From JANMZO01 sp963763135 (GTDB lineage Bacteria; Actinomycetota; Acidimicrobiia; Acidimicrobiales; JANYDT01): 64,000 nt of DNA. Where the stretch lies: contig CAVXNJ010000002.1 in assembly GCA_963763135.1 (NCBI GenBank), positions 434,001-498,000 of the forward strand, written 5' to 3'. How positions within the stretch are numbered: position 1 is the stretch's first letter; every line of letters starts with the position of its first letter. Below, piece after piece: positions 36,091 to 44,719 of this stretch. Position numbers and translations under genes: made by a program. The notes below the pieces were generated by a model, which worked only from the letters and a program-made list of their open reading frames with translations, was not told the DNA's origin and searched no databases.

Positions 36091-37143
36091 GTGAGTAACG
36101 GGTCTACCAACAAAAAAGTCGCGAAAGCAGCAAGCGCCGGGGGCGGAAGCCTTTCGCGCCGCGCCCGCTCCTCGTCGTCGAGCTTCAATGGGACAGTAAT
36201 TGGAGTGTGTATCGCGGGTATCGCCCTTGTCGTCGGATCGGTGATCGGACGCACGGTGCTCGAAAGCCCGCCCTACTCCGCCACCTCCAAGAAGGTGAAG
36301 AGCGCTCTTACCGACCTGCAGAACTTGCAGAAGCAGAAGAACCCCGACGCGAAGAAGCTGGCGGCTGCTCTGGAGAAATACAACACACTCAACGGCGCAA
36401 CCCACGTGCACTCGGCGTATGGAATTTGGAACTGCGACAAATATGTCGACCCGTTCAACTCGAGCTCGCTTCCCGATGAGCTTGGTATCCACGCCCACGA
36501 AGACGGGCTGATCCACGTCCACCCCTTCACGAACCGTGCGGCCGGCAAGAATGCCCGTCTGAATCTGTTCTTTGATTCGACGAAGATGACCATGACGACG
36601 AAGAAGATTTCCTGGCTGGCCGATGCAACAGGCACCAAGTTCAATACGCTCGACGTCAACAAGAACAAGTGCAACGGCAAAAAGGCCGAAATCTGGATGC
36701 TCTACTGGGAAAACGCGGTTGGCAAGAACATCACCAAGACACCCCAGAAGTACCTCGAGAACTTCGGTGATGTTCGTCTGGCGGGCAACGGCGCATTTGC
36801 GTTCGTCTTCGCCCCGAAGGGCACCACGATCCCGATGCCACCGTCAATCGCTGCAATCGAGAACCCGAGCGACGTTGCCCAGCCGAGCACGACAGACAGC
36901 ACTACAACCGACACCGTCGTCGTAGGTTCGCCGACCACGGTTGCCGGTTCGCCGACGACAGTTGCTGGTTCGCCGACGACGGTTGCTGGTTCGGCGACGA
37001 CGGTGGCTGGTTCGGCAACCACTGCCGCTCCAGCGACGACCACTCCCGCCGCTACGGCGACAACTGCCGCGTCGGCCACCCCGACGACGATTGGACGAGG
37101 CACGATCGCGCCCGCTGCGGCTAGCACGACGGTCGCCGGATAA
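36091..37143 (+). CDS. Membrane-anchored histidine-rich protein with a Thr/Ala/Pro tail, family unknown
   Basis: A 350-residue protein: basic Ser-rich N-terminus, one membrane helix (residues ~32-53), a short helical stretch, then a globular domain of ~160 residues and a low-complexity tail. The domain contains T-H-V-H-S-A-Y-G-I-W-N-C-D and G-I-H-A-H-E-D-G-L-I-H-V-H-P-F, a His cluster suited to metal binding. The tail has five V-A-G-S-P/A-T-T units and would span or cross the wall. It starts at GTG 36091. It sits between the rhamnosyltransferase and the nucleotidyltransferase in the wall cluster, so a wall-assembly role is possible; I do not recognise the family. Confidence 0.75.
   Translation: MSNGSTNKKVAKAASAGGGSLSRRARSSSSSFNGTVIGVCIAGIALVVGSVIGRTVLESPPYSATSKKVKSALTDLQNLQKQKNPDAKKLAAALEKYNTLNGATHVHSAYGIWNCDKYVDPFNSSSLPDELGIHAHEDGLIHVHPFTNRAAGKNARLNLFFDSTKMTMTTKKISWLADATGTKFNTLDVNKNKCNGKKAEIWMLYWENAVGKNITKTPQKYLENFGDVRLAGNGAFAFVFAPKGTTIPMPPSIAAIENPSDVAQPSTTDSTTTDTVVVGSPTTVAGSPTTVAGSPTTVAGSATTVAGSATTAAPATTTPAATATTAASATPTTIGRGTIAPAAASTTVAG
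36922..37026 (+). repeat. In-frame 21-bp tandem repeat
   Basis: Five near-identical units of the type GTTGCTGGTTCGCCGACGAC encode the heptad V-A-G-S-P/A-T-T in the tail of the preceding protein. The length is a multiple of three, so copy number can vary without breaking the frame. Confidence 0.8.
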
Positions 37144-37151
37144 CGATTCCC

Positions 37152-38162
37152 ATGGGACTTCGAGCCGTTGTTCTTGTGGGAGGCAAAGGCACCCGCCTGC
37201 AGCCGCTCACGTTCACCCGTCCGAAACCGATCCTTCCCGTCGGTGGGATTGCGATGCTCTCGCGAAAGCTGGCCCATCTCGCCTCGCACGGCGTCACCGA
37301 AGCGGTTCTGTCGCTCGGCTACCGACCCGACCCGTTCATTGCGGCCTTCCCCGACAATGAAACCAATGGCGTGAAGCTGCACTACGCCATCGAATCCGAG
37401 CCACTCGATACGGCCGGCGCGCTGAAGTTCGCGGCCACCTTTGCCGGTTTCCTCGACGGGCCCGACGACTCGCCGATTATCGGTGTGAACGGCGACGTGC
37501 TGACGGAGATCGACGTTACGGCGCAGGTGGAGTTTCACCGAAGCTCCGGAAGCGAAGTCACCATCGCGCTCACGCAGGTCGAGGACCCTTCTGCTTTTGG
37601 TGTTGTCGTGACCGATGCCGACGGGCGTGTCGAAGCGTTCGTGGAAAAACCACCCCGCGACGAAGCCCCCACCGACTGGATCAACGCCGGAAATTATGTG
37701 CTCAGTCGTTCGTTTTTCGCACGTATCCCTGATGGCAAAGTCTCGCTTGAGCGGGCAATCTTCCCACTCGTGGTAGCCGAGAAGAAGCTGTATGCGGTGC
37801 ATTCGCCGGCCTATTGGATCGATGCCGGAATTCCCTCGACGTATTTGCAGGCCAATCTTGATGCAGCAGCCGCTACGCCGACTGGATCCATTATCGATCC
37901 AACTGCGCAAATTTCACCACAGGCGGCGATTCACAACAGCGTCATAGGCGCAAATGTAGTGATAGCTGACTCCGCAATTGTTCACCGGTCGGTGATCGAC
38001 GACGGCGTAACTGTCGGAGAGGGCGCCACGATCTCCGATTCCATGGTCGGTCTGCGCGCCACAATCGGGGCACGGGCAACCCTGCGCGATCTCACGGTTG
38101 TCGGCGACGACGCCGTGGTCCCGCCCGACGCCGTGCTTGAGGCCGACAAGGTCGAGGCTTAG
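37152..38162 (+). CDS. Sugar-1-phosphate nucleotidyltransferase (ManB / GDP-mannose pyrophosphorylase-like)
   Basis: A 336-residue enzyme with G-G-K-G-T-R-L-Q-P-L-T-F-T-R-P-K-P at the N-terminus, G-V-N-G-D-V-L for the metal, and V-E-K-P for the sugar. The last ~90 residues form left-handed beta-helix repeats. In mycobacteria the equivalent gene (manB, mannose-1-phosphate guanylyltransferase) also lies between wbbL and the F420 genes, which supports GDP-mannose as product; glucose or other sugars cannot be excluded. Confidence 0.8.
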   Translation: MGLRAVVLVGGKGTRLQPLTFTRPKPILPVGGIAMLSRKLAHLASHGVTEAVLSLGYRPDPFIAAFPDNETNGVKLHYAIESEPLDTAGALKFAATFAGFLDGPDDSPIIGVNGDVLTEIDVTAQVEFHRSSGSEVTIALTQVEDPSAFGVVVTDADGRVEAFVEKPPRDEAPTDWINAGNYVLSRSFFARIPDGKVSLERAIFPLVVAEKKLYAVHSPAYWIDAGIPSTYLQANLDAAAATPTGSIIDPTAQISPQAAIHNSVIGANVVIADSAIVHRSVIDDGVTVGEGATISDSMVGLRATIGARATLRDLTVVGDDAVVPPDAVLEADKVEA

Positions 38163-38215
38163 CCCCAAGCTTTGGTGGCCCCGGCCACCGAACGGCCGTT
38201 AGCGGAACAGGGCCG

Positions 38216-38938
38216 TTAGCGGAACAGGTCTTCGTTGGGTGAGCGAACGATCTCGGCGACGACCGAACCTTCGCGAAGCCAAAGGGGATTCACGCCCCGA
38301 ACGATGGCTGCGGCGATCCCACTCGCTTTGCCCATGACCATCTCGGCCGCTCCGGCCAACTCGTCGGCAATGCATACCTCGGTTACGTGCAGCTCCCGGC
38401 CTTTCGCATCTTCGGTGCCGCGGAGGTCAACCACACCAGCCACGCCGGCACAACCGATCGCAACGTCGGTGAGGCCTTTGCGCCACGCCCGACCGAAGGT
38501 GTCGCTGATGATCACGCCGACGGTGACCCCCTGCTTGCCGCGGATCCCGTCGCGGATCTTTCGGGCTGAGCGGTCAGAGTCGACCGGCAACAACGCAGCA
38601 AATCCCGCATCGATGTTTGAGAGGTCGATACCGGCGTTTGCGCACACAAAGCCGTGCGACGTTTCACTGATAATCAGTTCCCCGCGTGGGGTCGGTCGAC
38701 GCCGCAAAATGCGAACGGATTCAGCCAGAACATACCGTTTGTGGTCGTCCTCGATTTCGGGATTCACCGGAACGAGTCGGCCTTCGGCCTTCGACACCAC
38801 CTTTTGGGTGACGACGATCACATCGCCGTCGCGCAGTCCCGGCTCCGGGTCAGCCGCCGCCATGATGAGGTCGGCCAGATTGTCACCCGGTCGAACCTCC
38901 GGGATGCCTTCGATTGGTATCAGCTCGATGCGATTCAC
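38216..38938 (-). CDS. cofE: Coenzyme F420-0:L-glutamate ligase
   Basis: Adds L-glutamate to F420-0. The 240-residue protein carries D-G-D-V-I-V-V-T-Q-K-V-V-S-K-A-E-G, S-E-T-S-H-G-F-V-C-A-N-A-G-I-D-L-S-N, and I-I-S-D-T-F-G-R-A-W-R. Mycobacterial FbiB has an extra C-terminal nitroreductase-like domain, absent here, so the protein is of the archaeal CofE kind. It follows cofD 53 bases downstream on the same strand. Confidence 0.95.
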   Translation of the reverse strand: MNRIELIPIEGIPEVRPGDNLADLIMAAADPEPGLRDGDVIVVTQKVVSKAEGRLVPVNPEIEDDHKRYVLAESVRILRRRPTPRGELIISETSHGFVCANAGIDLSNIDAGFAALLPVDSDRSARKIRDGIRGKQGVTVGVIISDTFGRAWRKGLTDVAIGCAGVAGVVDLRGTEDAKGRELHVTEVCIADELAGAAEMVMGKASGIAAAIVRGVNPLWLREGSVVAEIVRSPNEDLFR

Positions 38939-38991
38939 GGTCGCTCAACCTAGTTGTCCTTCGCATCGAGCACTCAACCATGCGCCCGCTG

Positions 38992-39927
38992 TCAGCCGCG
39001 AGCGGCGTCAAGAACCAGGCGGGCCATGGTTTCGGTGACACCGGGTTTCGACATGATCGTGTCGGTGACGAGCGGCGTCATGCCGGCCGCCTGAACGTCG
39101 GCAGCCCGGTCCTGGTCAGCGGCATCGATGACGAGGGTGCTTGCGATGTCCTGGTACAGCCGCGTCACGCCGACCACGCTCGGCTCATGGCCGAGTTCGA
39201 CCAGCATGCGATCGGCCGGACCTTTCAGCGCGGCGCCGGCCACGATCGGTGAGATGGCGACGCTCTGCGCCCGCTTCTCCGCCAACGCCTCACGCACCCC
39301 GGGCACGGCCAGAATGGGGCCGATAGACACGAGCGGGTTCGACGGGGCAATCACGATGGCATCGGCGCCCCGAATTGCCTCGAGTACGCCGGGAGCCGCT
39401 ACGGCTGACTCGATGCCCTGCAGGACGATCTTCGAAATCGCGACCGAATGCTGTTTCTTTACGAAGTACTCCTGGAACGCAATCAGTCCGTCGGCCGTTT
39501 CGACGAATGTCGACACGGGCGAGTCCGTCATTGGAAGCATCCTGAACCCGAGTTCCCAGGCCTGGGCCAGTTCTGCGGTGACGGTGCTCAGGGTGGCGCC
39601 TTCGCGTAGCCGACCCGAGCGCCAAAGGTGCGTCGCAAGATCGCGATCGCCCAGGTTGAACCAGGTGACCGCCCCGACGTCGCGGTAACGGCCGAGCGCT
39701 TCCATGGCGGTCCAGGTCTCCCCGGCGAGTCCCCAGCCGCGCTGCGGGTCGATCGCGCCCGAGACGGTGTACGTGACGGTATCGATGTCGGGACTCACGT
39801 GGAGTCCGTGAAAGACGGTGTCGTCGCCGGTATTCACGATGACCGTGACCTCGCTCGGATCAACCACTTTCACCAGACCTCGAAGAAAACGCGCTGCTCC
39901 GACACCACCGGCAAGTACGACAATCAT
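38992..39927 (-). CDS. cofD: 2-phospho-L-lactate (or phosphoenolpyruvate) transferase for F420
   Basis: CofD/FbiA joins the guanylyl-activated three-carbon unit to the deazaflavin Fo. The 311-residue protein begins L-A-G-G-V-G-A-A-R-F-L-R-G-L, then N-T-G-D-D, W-F-N-L-G-D-R-D-L-A-T-H, and I-A-P-S-N-P-L-V-S-I-G-P-I. It forms an operon with cofE. F420 could serve luciferase-like oxidoreductases such as that at 12876-14138. Confidence 0.96.
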   Translation of the reverse strand: MIVVLAGGVGAARFLRGLVKVVDPSEVTVIVNTGDDTVFHGLHVSPDIDTVTYTVSGAIDPQRGWGLAGETWTAMEALGRYRDVGAVTWFNLGDRDLATHLWRSGRLREGATLSTVTAELAQAWELGFRMLPMTDSPVSTFVETADGLIAFQEYFVKKQHSVAISKIVLQGIESAVAAPGVLEAIRGADAIVIAPSNPLVSIGPILAVPGVREALAEKRAQSVAISPIVAGAALKGPADRMLVELGHEPSVVGVTRLYQDIASTLVIDAADQDRAADVQAAGMTPLVTDTIMSKPGVTETMARLVLDAARG

Positions 39928-40106
39928 GGCCCTACGCTACCGGTGTCAGTGGGTGGCGGGGCCAAATCCGGCGGGTGACGTCGAGCCGACGTTTCCGGAA
40001 AGCCACCCGAAAATTGGGGGATTTCTCCACCTGCGGCCCTGCTATTTCACGTTTGAGTCAGTTTTCAGCCCCAGCTCCCGAGAGTTTGTTGAAAGTCTGT
40101 TGTTTT

Positions 40107-40154
40107 GTAGGCGAAACGCTTAAGCGGATACCTACGGTTTCCGATGTAGGACCA
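40107..40154 (+). promoter_or_regulatory. Possible RNA switch over the TadE ribosome site
   Basis: GTAGG (40107-40111), CCTAC (40131-40135) and GTAGG (40146-40150) allow two exclusive hairpins. The second pairs with and hides the AGGA just before the GTG start at 40155; the first would free it. The palindrome GCTTAAGC sits between the first two elements. No known riboswitch class is recognised. The remaining gap 39928-40106 holds nothing I can name. Confidence 0.4.
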
Positions 40155-40742
40155 GTGAAGTTGAGGAGGGCCCGTCACCAAAGTGAATCCGGTGCCAGTG
40201 CTGTGGAATTCGCACTGATCGCGCCGCTTTTGGTGATGCTCACAATCGGCCTGATCGAACTCGGCATCTTCATGTGGAATCTTTCGCGGACCCAGTCTTC
40301 GGTTGCGGCGGCGATCCGCACCGCAGGTACCCAATCACGAGTCGACGGATACGAAGACCAGGTCGCCGATTCGCTGAAGGCAACTGCCGTCAGCTCCAAC
40401 GCGCAGCCCGTCTCGCTTGTCGTCTACCGGGCCGATCCGGCCACCGGCCGACCGGCGACGCTGTCGGCGGGCGTCACCGACTATTCGAACTGCACGTCTG
40501 ATTGCTTCATATTCACGTGGAACGCCACGACAAAAACGTGGTCCAAGGCTGGCTCACCGACGTGGGAGGCCGCCGCTCAACGGGCCTGCGGGCCATCGGC
40601 GGAGACCGACTTCGTCGGAGTCTGGCTGAAGAGCAACTACAAACCGATAACCGGGTACGGGATCAAGTCGTCGTTCGTTACCCGGGGAATCGCTCGGCTG
40701 GAGCCCGTGCCACTTTCGACGGGTCAGCAATGCAAACCGTAG
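40155..40742 (+). CDS. TadE-like pilus assembly / minor pilin protein
   Basis: A 195-residue protein with the TadE signature near the N-terminus: G-A-S-A-V-E-F-A-L-I-A-P-L-L, followed by a membrane helix. The Glu in V-E-F corresponds to the pilin-type processing region. The start is GTG 40155, with AGGA five bases before it. It overlaps the next gene by 13 bases. TadE proteins are minor pseudopilins of Flp/Tad pili; no other tad genes (tadA, tadB, tadC) are in this window. Confidence 0.8.
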   Translation: MKLRRARHQSESGASAVEFALIAPLLVMLTIGLIELGIFMWNLSRTQSSVAAAIRTAGTQSRVDGYEDQVADSLKATAVSSNAQPVSLVVYRADPATGRPATLSAGVTDYSNCTSDCFIFTWNATTKTWSKAGSPTWEAAAQRACGPSAETDFVGVWLKSNYKPITGYGIKSSFVTRGIARLEPVPLSTGQQCKP

Positions 40743-43700
40743 GCAGCGGACGGATCCGATCGGCACGTCATCGACGGGCCGGTCGTTTGCCGCGTGAATC
40801 AGGCGTTGCCGGCATCTGGATGGCCATCACGATGATGGTCCTGCTCGGAACGATCGGTCTCGGTCTTGACTCGAGCTACTGGTATTGGCAGGGCTGGCGG
40901 GAACAGCAGGCTGCCGATCAGGCCGCGCTCGCTGGGGCCGTGTTCCTGCCTGACCGCACGGACCTCGCCGTGAGCGTTGGCACACAGTCGGCCACCCAGA
41001 ACGGATACAACAACCCCGAAATCACGATCGGTACAGGCAAGAACGCCAACCAGATCACTGTCGCGATCCGCAAGACGCATCCGTCGTTCTTCATGCGACT
41101 GTTCGGCAAGTCGTCGCAGGAAATTGTCCGAAAGTCCGTGGCCGAGTACATCGCCCCGCTGACCCTCGGCAGCCCGTTCCCACGGGCCGGAAATGACCCG
41201 GAAGACGTCTCGGGCACCAATCTGAACTACTGGCTCAGCCAGCACGGACCTTGGGTGATGAAGCATCAAGGCGACCGGTTCGCTGCCGACAACTGTCTGG
41301 CCGATGCGACGGTGGCCCACCCGACTCCGTACGGTTGCTCGGCCGGAACGGCCACCCGTGGTCTCAGCAGCGACTATCAGCGGACCGGTCAATACGGCTA
41401 CCGGTACGCGGTTGATGTTGACGCGGTGAACTCCGGCAAGGACCTCATCTTTGAAGTGTTCGACGGGGTGACGTCAAACGTGGGCAACACGTGTACCAAC
41501 GGCACGTTGCCGAGTCCTGCGGAACGCGCAGCTCTGGCGGCCTACGTCGGCGACGCCGACACCCGCTACCGCTCGGGCAGCGAACCCGGGGGTCTGGCCT
41601 GGTGTCCTTCCGATCAGGTGAACATTTCGACCGACGCCGCTCGAAACACGCAGTACATGGACACCGAGTTCGCCGTGTACTCCCAGGAGCGCAGCGTCGC
41701 CTCGGGAGCGCTGGTGCAGAACACCGTCCCGCCGACGACCGCGGCACCCGCATCAACGACGACGCTCGGCCCGGGCGGCGGCGGAACCGTGAGCAGCCCG
41801 TGTAGCGCGCCGACCACTCCTGCGACGCTCAACATCACGAACACCCGAGCAACGGCGCTCAAGGTCTACCTCGTGAACAGTTCGTGCCTCGAGGTACTGA
41901 GCAGCACGATTGCGCCCGGCGGTACAGGCGCCTTCGCGACCCAAACCGGCAATCGTTACCGCATGTACGACGGCACAACGCTGGAACTCGTGAGCGACTA
42001 CACCGTTCCGGTCAACACCAACCCCACGACAAACAAATATGCGCGCAGATCACTCGAACCTGCGGCGTACCGGAACAATTGGGTTTCTGCGACCGGCGCA
42101 ATCTCAAGCACGCCGGTTGCTTCCGCGAGTCCGATCGCGTACACGTGGGAAGTAGTTCCGGCCCTCAATGCCGTTGCCGGATGCAACAGCTTCAAGACCA
42201 TCGACGGAACCGATCGGTACCTTACGTTCACCGGTGCCGGATCGGCTGCGGCCATGCTCGTCGACGACACAACCCCGGCTCGCCGTACCGCAGCGTCGTG
42301 GTGCTCGGGTCCGTCGGCCGCAGTCAGCGGAGCCACGACCTTCAGCGCCTACGGGCAGGCGAACACGTTCCTTTGGCGAAATCCGTCGACCGGCACGGTC
42401 GGTGCCCAGACACTGGCAGCTGCCGCGAACGGAACGCTCGACTGGTTCGTGAACCTTCCGTTCTCTCCTCAGGTTGGTGAGCCGGTTCCGACCGGAATGT
42501 GGGCCGAGCTTGGCTTGGAATCGACCCTCCAATGTGTCCAGCCGTTGACCGACACGGAGAACTCCGGGGTTAACCAACTCGGCTGTAACGGTGGTAGCAC
42601 CCAGAACTTCCAGTTGCAGCCCGACGGACGCGTGTTGCACCAGTCGAGCGGTAGGTACCTTCGGCCGTCGGGCGGCAACCTCACGATCGGTGTCTTGACA
42701 GGCGTTCCCAACGAGCAGTGGACAGCGAGCGTCCTCGCCGGCGGTCTGCTCAATCTAACGAGCAACACCCTTGGTGGATCTCTCACCAACCAATGCGACC
42801 CCACGCCGTCAGCGGTGATCATGCAAGCCACCGGCCAGCCGGCCGCCTGCGTCGCCCTTCGACTTCGCCTCCGTGATTTCATCTGGCCGATTCTCGTCTC
42901 CACCGGTCCACCGGCTCCGTTGGTCGTGAACCTCTCGACTCACATCAACGCCACCGGCACGTGCCCGAACGGTGGCGGAGCGGCGACTCTCACCGTGAAC
43001 AACTCGAGGGCGACGGTACTCGGTGTGTACGCCATGGAAGCCGGATGCACGGAGCGGTATCTCGGACCGGTCCCGGCCAACGGAACGGCAACGTTCTCGG
43101 GTGTCGGAACTTCACAACGCGTTCGGGTCTACGCCAGTTCCACCGCCGCAGCCGACTTCACGATTGGCGGAGCGACGCACACTGCGACCATTCCTTCCAC
43201 CGGAATCGGGACGCCGTGTACCGCGTCGACGGGTGCTGCCGCAAACGTCACGTTCACCAACCTGAGAGCCGCACCCGTGCGGCTGATCTACGTCGACAAC
43301 GCCTGCAACCAGCAGAACTTCGGCGATGTAGCGACGAACAACAGCTCGACGATGAACACGTTCGTGGGTCACGTGTGGCAGGTCGTCGACACGTACTCCG
43401 GACGCGTGCTTCGGACCGTCACGGTCACCGGTGCCCAGACCTATGCCGAGTCGCCCGACATCTTGACCGGCGGTGCCTGCAGCTCAAACGGTGGTTCGGG
43501 GGCGAACCTGACGATCATCAACCAACGAACCTCGTCACTCGAACTGCGCCGGGTGGAGCCGGACTGTCGCGTGGTCGTCGACCGCACACTGGCTGCCGGT
43601 TCCACGACGGTGATTCCGAGCTACGACGGACAACGCTGGAAGGTCTATAACATCGCCGGTGAAGTCGTGCAGGACATAAGCGTCACGAGCGATGAAACGA

Positions 43701-44572
43701 TCACGATCTCAGAACCATCGACCTACACGTGGGACCCCAACGCCGGAAACACGAGTGGAACCACGCTGATCTGCAGCCGTATCGAAACGACCTATCCGCT
43801 GTCGAGCTATTCGGGGCTCGATCAGCACTCCGGAAAAGTCACGCAGCTGATCAATCCGTACGATGGTGTGCACGACAACGGCGCCGGGGTCCGAGATCCC
43901 TACGCTGAAGCCTTCACGCTGGGCTTTCGACGTTGGCGCACGTTCTGTCGGGTCCCCGCCGCCGAGGTGAAGACCGGGCGCTACACCCTGACAGTAAGAA
44001 CGTCCGGAGCCGGACTCAACAACGAAGCTGCGGGCAACAACAGCTTCAGTCTGCGGGCCGCCTGGCTCGATTCCGCTGGCGCTCGCAGCTACAGCAACCT
44101 CCGCCTTTCGGCCCTGGAAAACCTGCCCGTCTTCATCAACCTCGGTGGAGCGTCGAGCTCAACGGTGTACCTGACCCGGCTGCAGTCGGTGCACGCCGGT
44201 AGAACGCTTCGTGTCGAACTGTTCGACATTGGTGACACGGCGTCAGGAACGGTCAACGTGCAGATCATGCCACCCGCCGAGTCCGGTATGGCTTCGTGGG
44301 GCTGTTCCATGAAGCTCGTTTCCGCTGATGGTGTCTTCACGCCGCCGAGTTCCAACGCCACCAACTGTTCGGTCAGCGGTTTGACCCGCTACAACTACAA
44401 CGGCGCCGCGATCCGATTCGACATTCCGATACCCGCCACGTACACGTGCGATTCGTCGAGTGCCACAAACTGCTGGACCAAAGTGAGCATGTCGTTCAGC
44501 GGCGGCCAGCCGACTGACCGCACCACGTGGTCGGCCACCGTGCTCGGTGACCCGCTTCGCCTCGTGAAGTAA
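40730..44572 (+). CDS. Giant TadG-like protein with four VHL-beta-like domains and a lectin-like region
   Basis: A 1280-residue secreted protein. N-terminus: Tad leader with G-V-A-G-I-W-M-A-I and a membrane helix, then A-D-Q-A-A-L-A-G-A, the usual TadG continuation, to about residue 150. Beyond that: a Thr/Pro spacer, then four ~75-residue repeats at about residues 356-427, 744-824, 829-909 and 917-997. The third (L-R-A-A-P-V-R-L-I-Y-V-D-N, then T-F-V-G-H-V-W-Q-V-V-D) closely follows the pVHL beta-domain pattern. Residues ~584-711 have Q-N-F and E-Q-W motifs like ricin-type beta-trefoils. A beta-sandwich-like C-terminus with paired cysteines ends the protein. Start ATG 40730 overlaps the TadE gene. 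A surface adhesin at the pilus is the simplest reading. Confidence 0.75.
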   Translation: MQTVGSGRIRSARHRRAGRLPRESGVAGIWMAITMMVLLGTIGLGLDSSYWYWQGWREQQAADQAALAGAVFLPDRTDLAVSVGTQSATQNGYNNPEITIGTGKNANQITVAIRKTHPSFFMRLFGKSSQEIVRKSVAEYIAPLTLGSPFPRAGNDPEDVSGTNLNYWLSQHGPWVMKHQGDRFAADNCLADATVAHPTPYGCSAGTATRGLSSDYQRTGQYGYRYAVDVDAVNSGKDLIFEVFDGVTSNVGNTCTNGTLPSPAERAALAAYVGDADTRYRSGSEPGGLAWCPSDQVNISTDAARNTQYMDTEFAVYSQERSVASGALVQNTVPPTTAAPASTTTLGPGGGGTVSSPCSAPTTPATLNITNTRATALKVYLVNSSCLEVLSSTIAPGGTGAFATQTGNRYRMYDGTTLELVSDYTVPVNTNPTTNKYARRSLEPAAYRNNWVSATGAISSTPVASASPIAYTWEVVPALNAVAGCNSFKTIDGTDRYLTFTGAGSAAAMLVDDTTPARRTAASWCSGPSAAVSGATTFSAYGQANTFLWRNPSTGTVGAQTLAAAANGTLDWFVNLPFSPQVGEPVPTGMWAELGLESTLQCVQPLTDTENSGVNQLGCNGGSTQNFQLQPDGRVLHQSSGRYLRPSGGNLTIGVLTGVPNEQWTASVLAGGLLNLTSNTLGGSLTNQCDPTPSAVIMQATGQPAACVALRLRLRDFIWPILVSTGPPAPLVVNLSTHINATGTCPNGGGAATLTVNNSRATVLGVYAMEAGCTERYLGPVPANGTATFSGVGTSQRVRVYASSTAAADFTIGGATHTATIPSTGIGTPCTASTGAAANVTFTNLRAAPVRLIYVDNACNQQNFGDVATNNSSTMNTFVGHVWQVVDTYSGRVLRTVTVTGAQTYAESPDILTGGACSSNGGSGANLTIINQRTSSLELRRVEPDCRVVVDRTLAAGSTTVIPSYDGQRWKVYNIAGEVVQDISVTSDETITISEPSTYTWDPNAGNTSGTTLICSRIETTYPLSSYSGLDQHSGKVTQLINPYDGVHDNGAGVRDPYAEAFTLGFRRWRTFCRVPAAEVKTGRYTLTVRTSGAGLNNEAAGNNSFSLRAAWLDSAGARSYSNLRLSALENLPVFINLGGASSSTVYLTRLQSVHAGRTLRVELFDIGDTASGTVNVQIMPPAESGMASWGCSMKLVSADGVFTPPSSNATNCSVSGLTRYNYNGAAIRFDIPIPATYTCDSSSATNCWTKVSMSFSGGQPTDRTTWSATVLGDPLRLVK

Positions 44573-44719
44573 GCCGCACACCGACGGACGCGCCTCCTCC
44601 TGGCGGGTGCTTTCGAGTCGGTGGCCGTGCACAATTCGACGTGTTTGCGGTCGCGAAAGCGCCACGAAATGGAGACAAGGTCGGGGTTGGGCCAGTTCCC
44701 GAACTACCATCGTTCGGCT

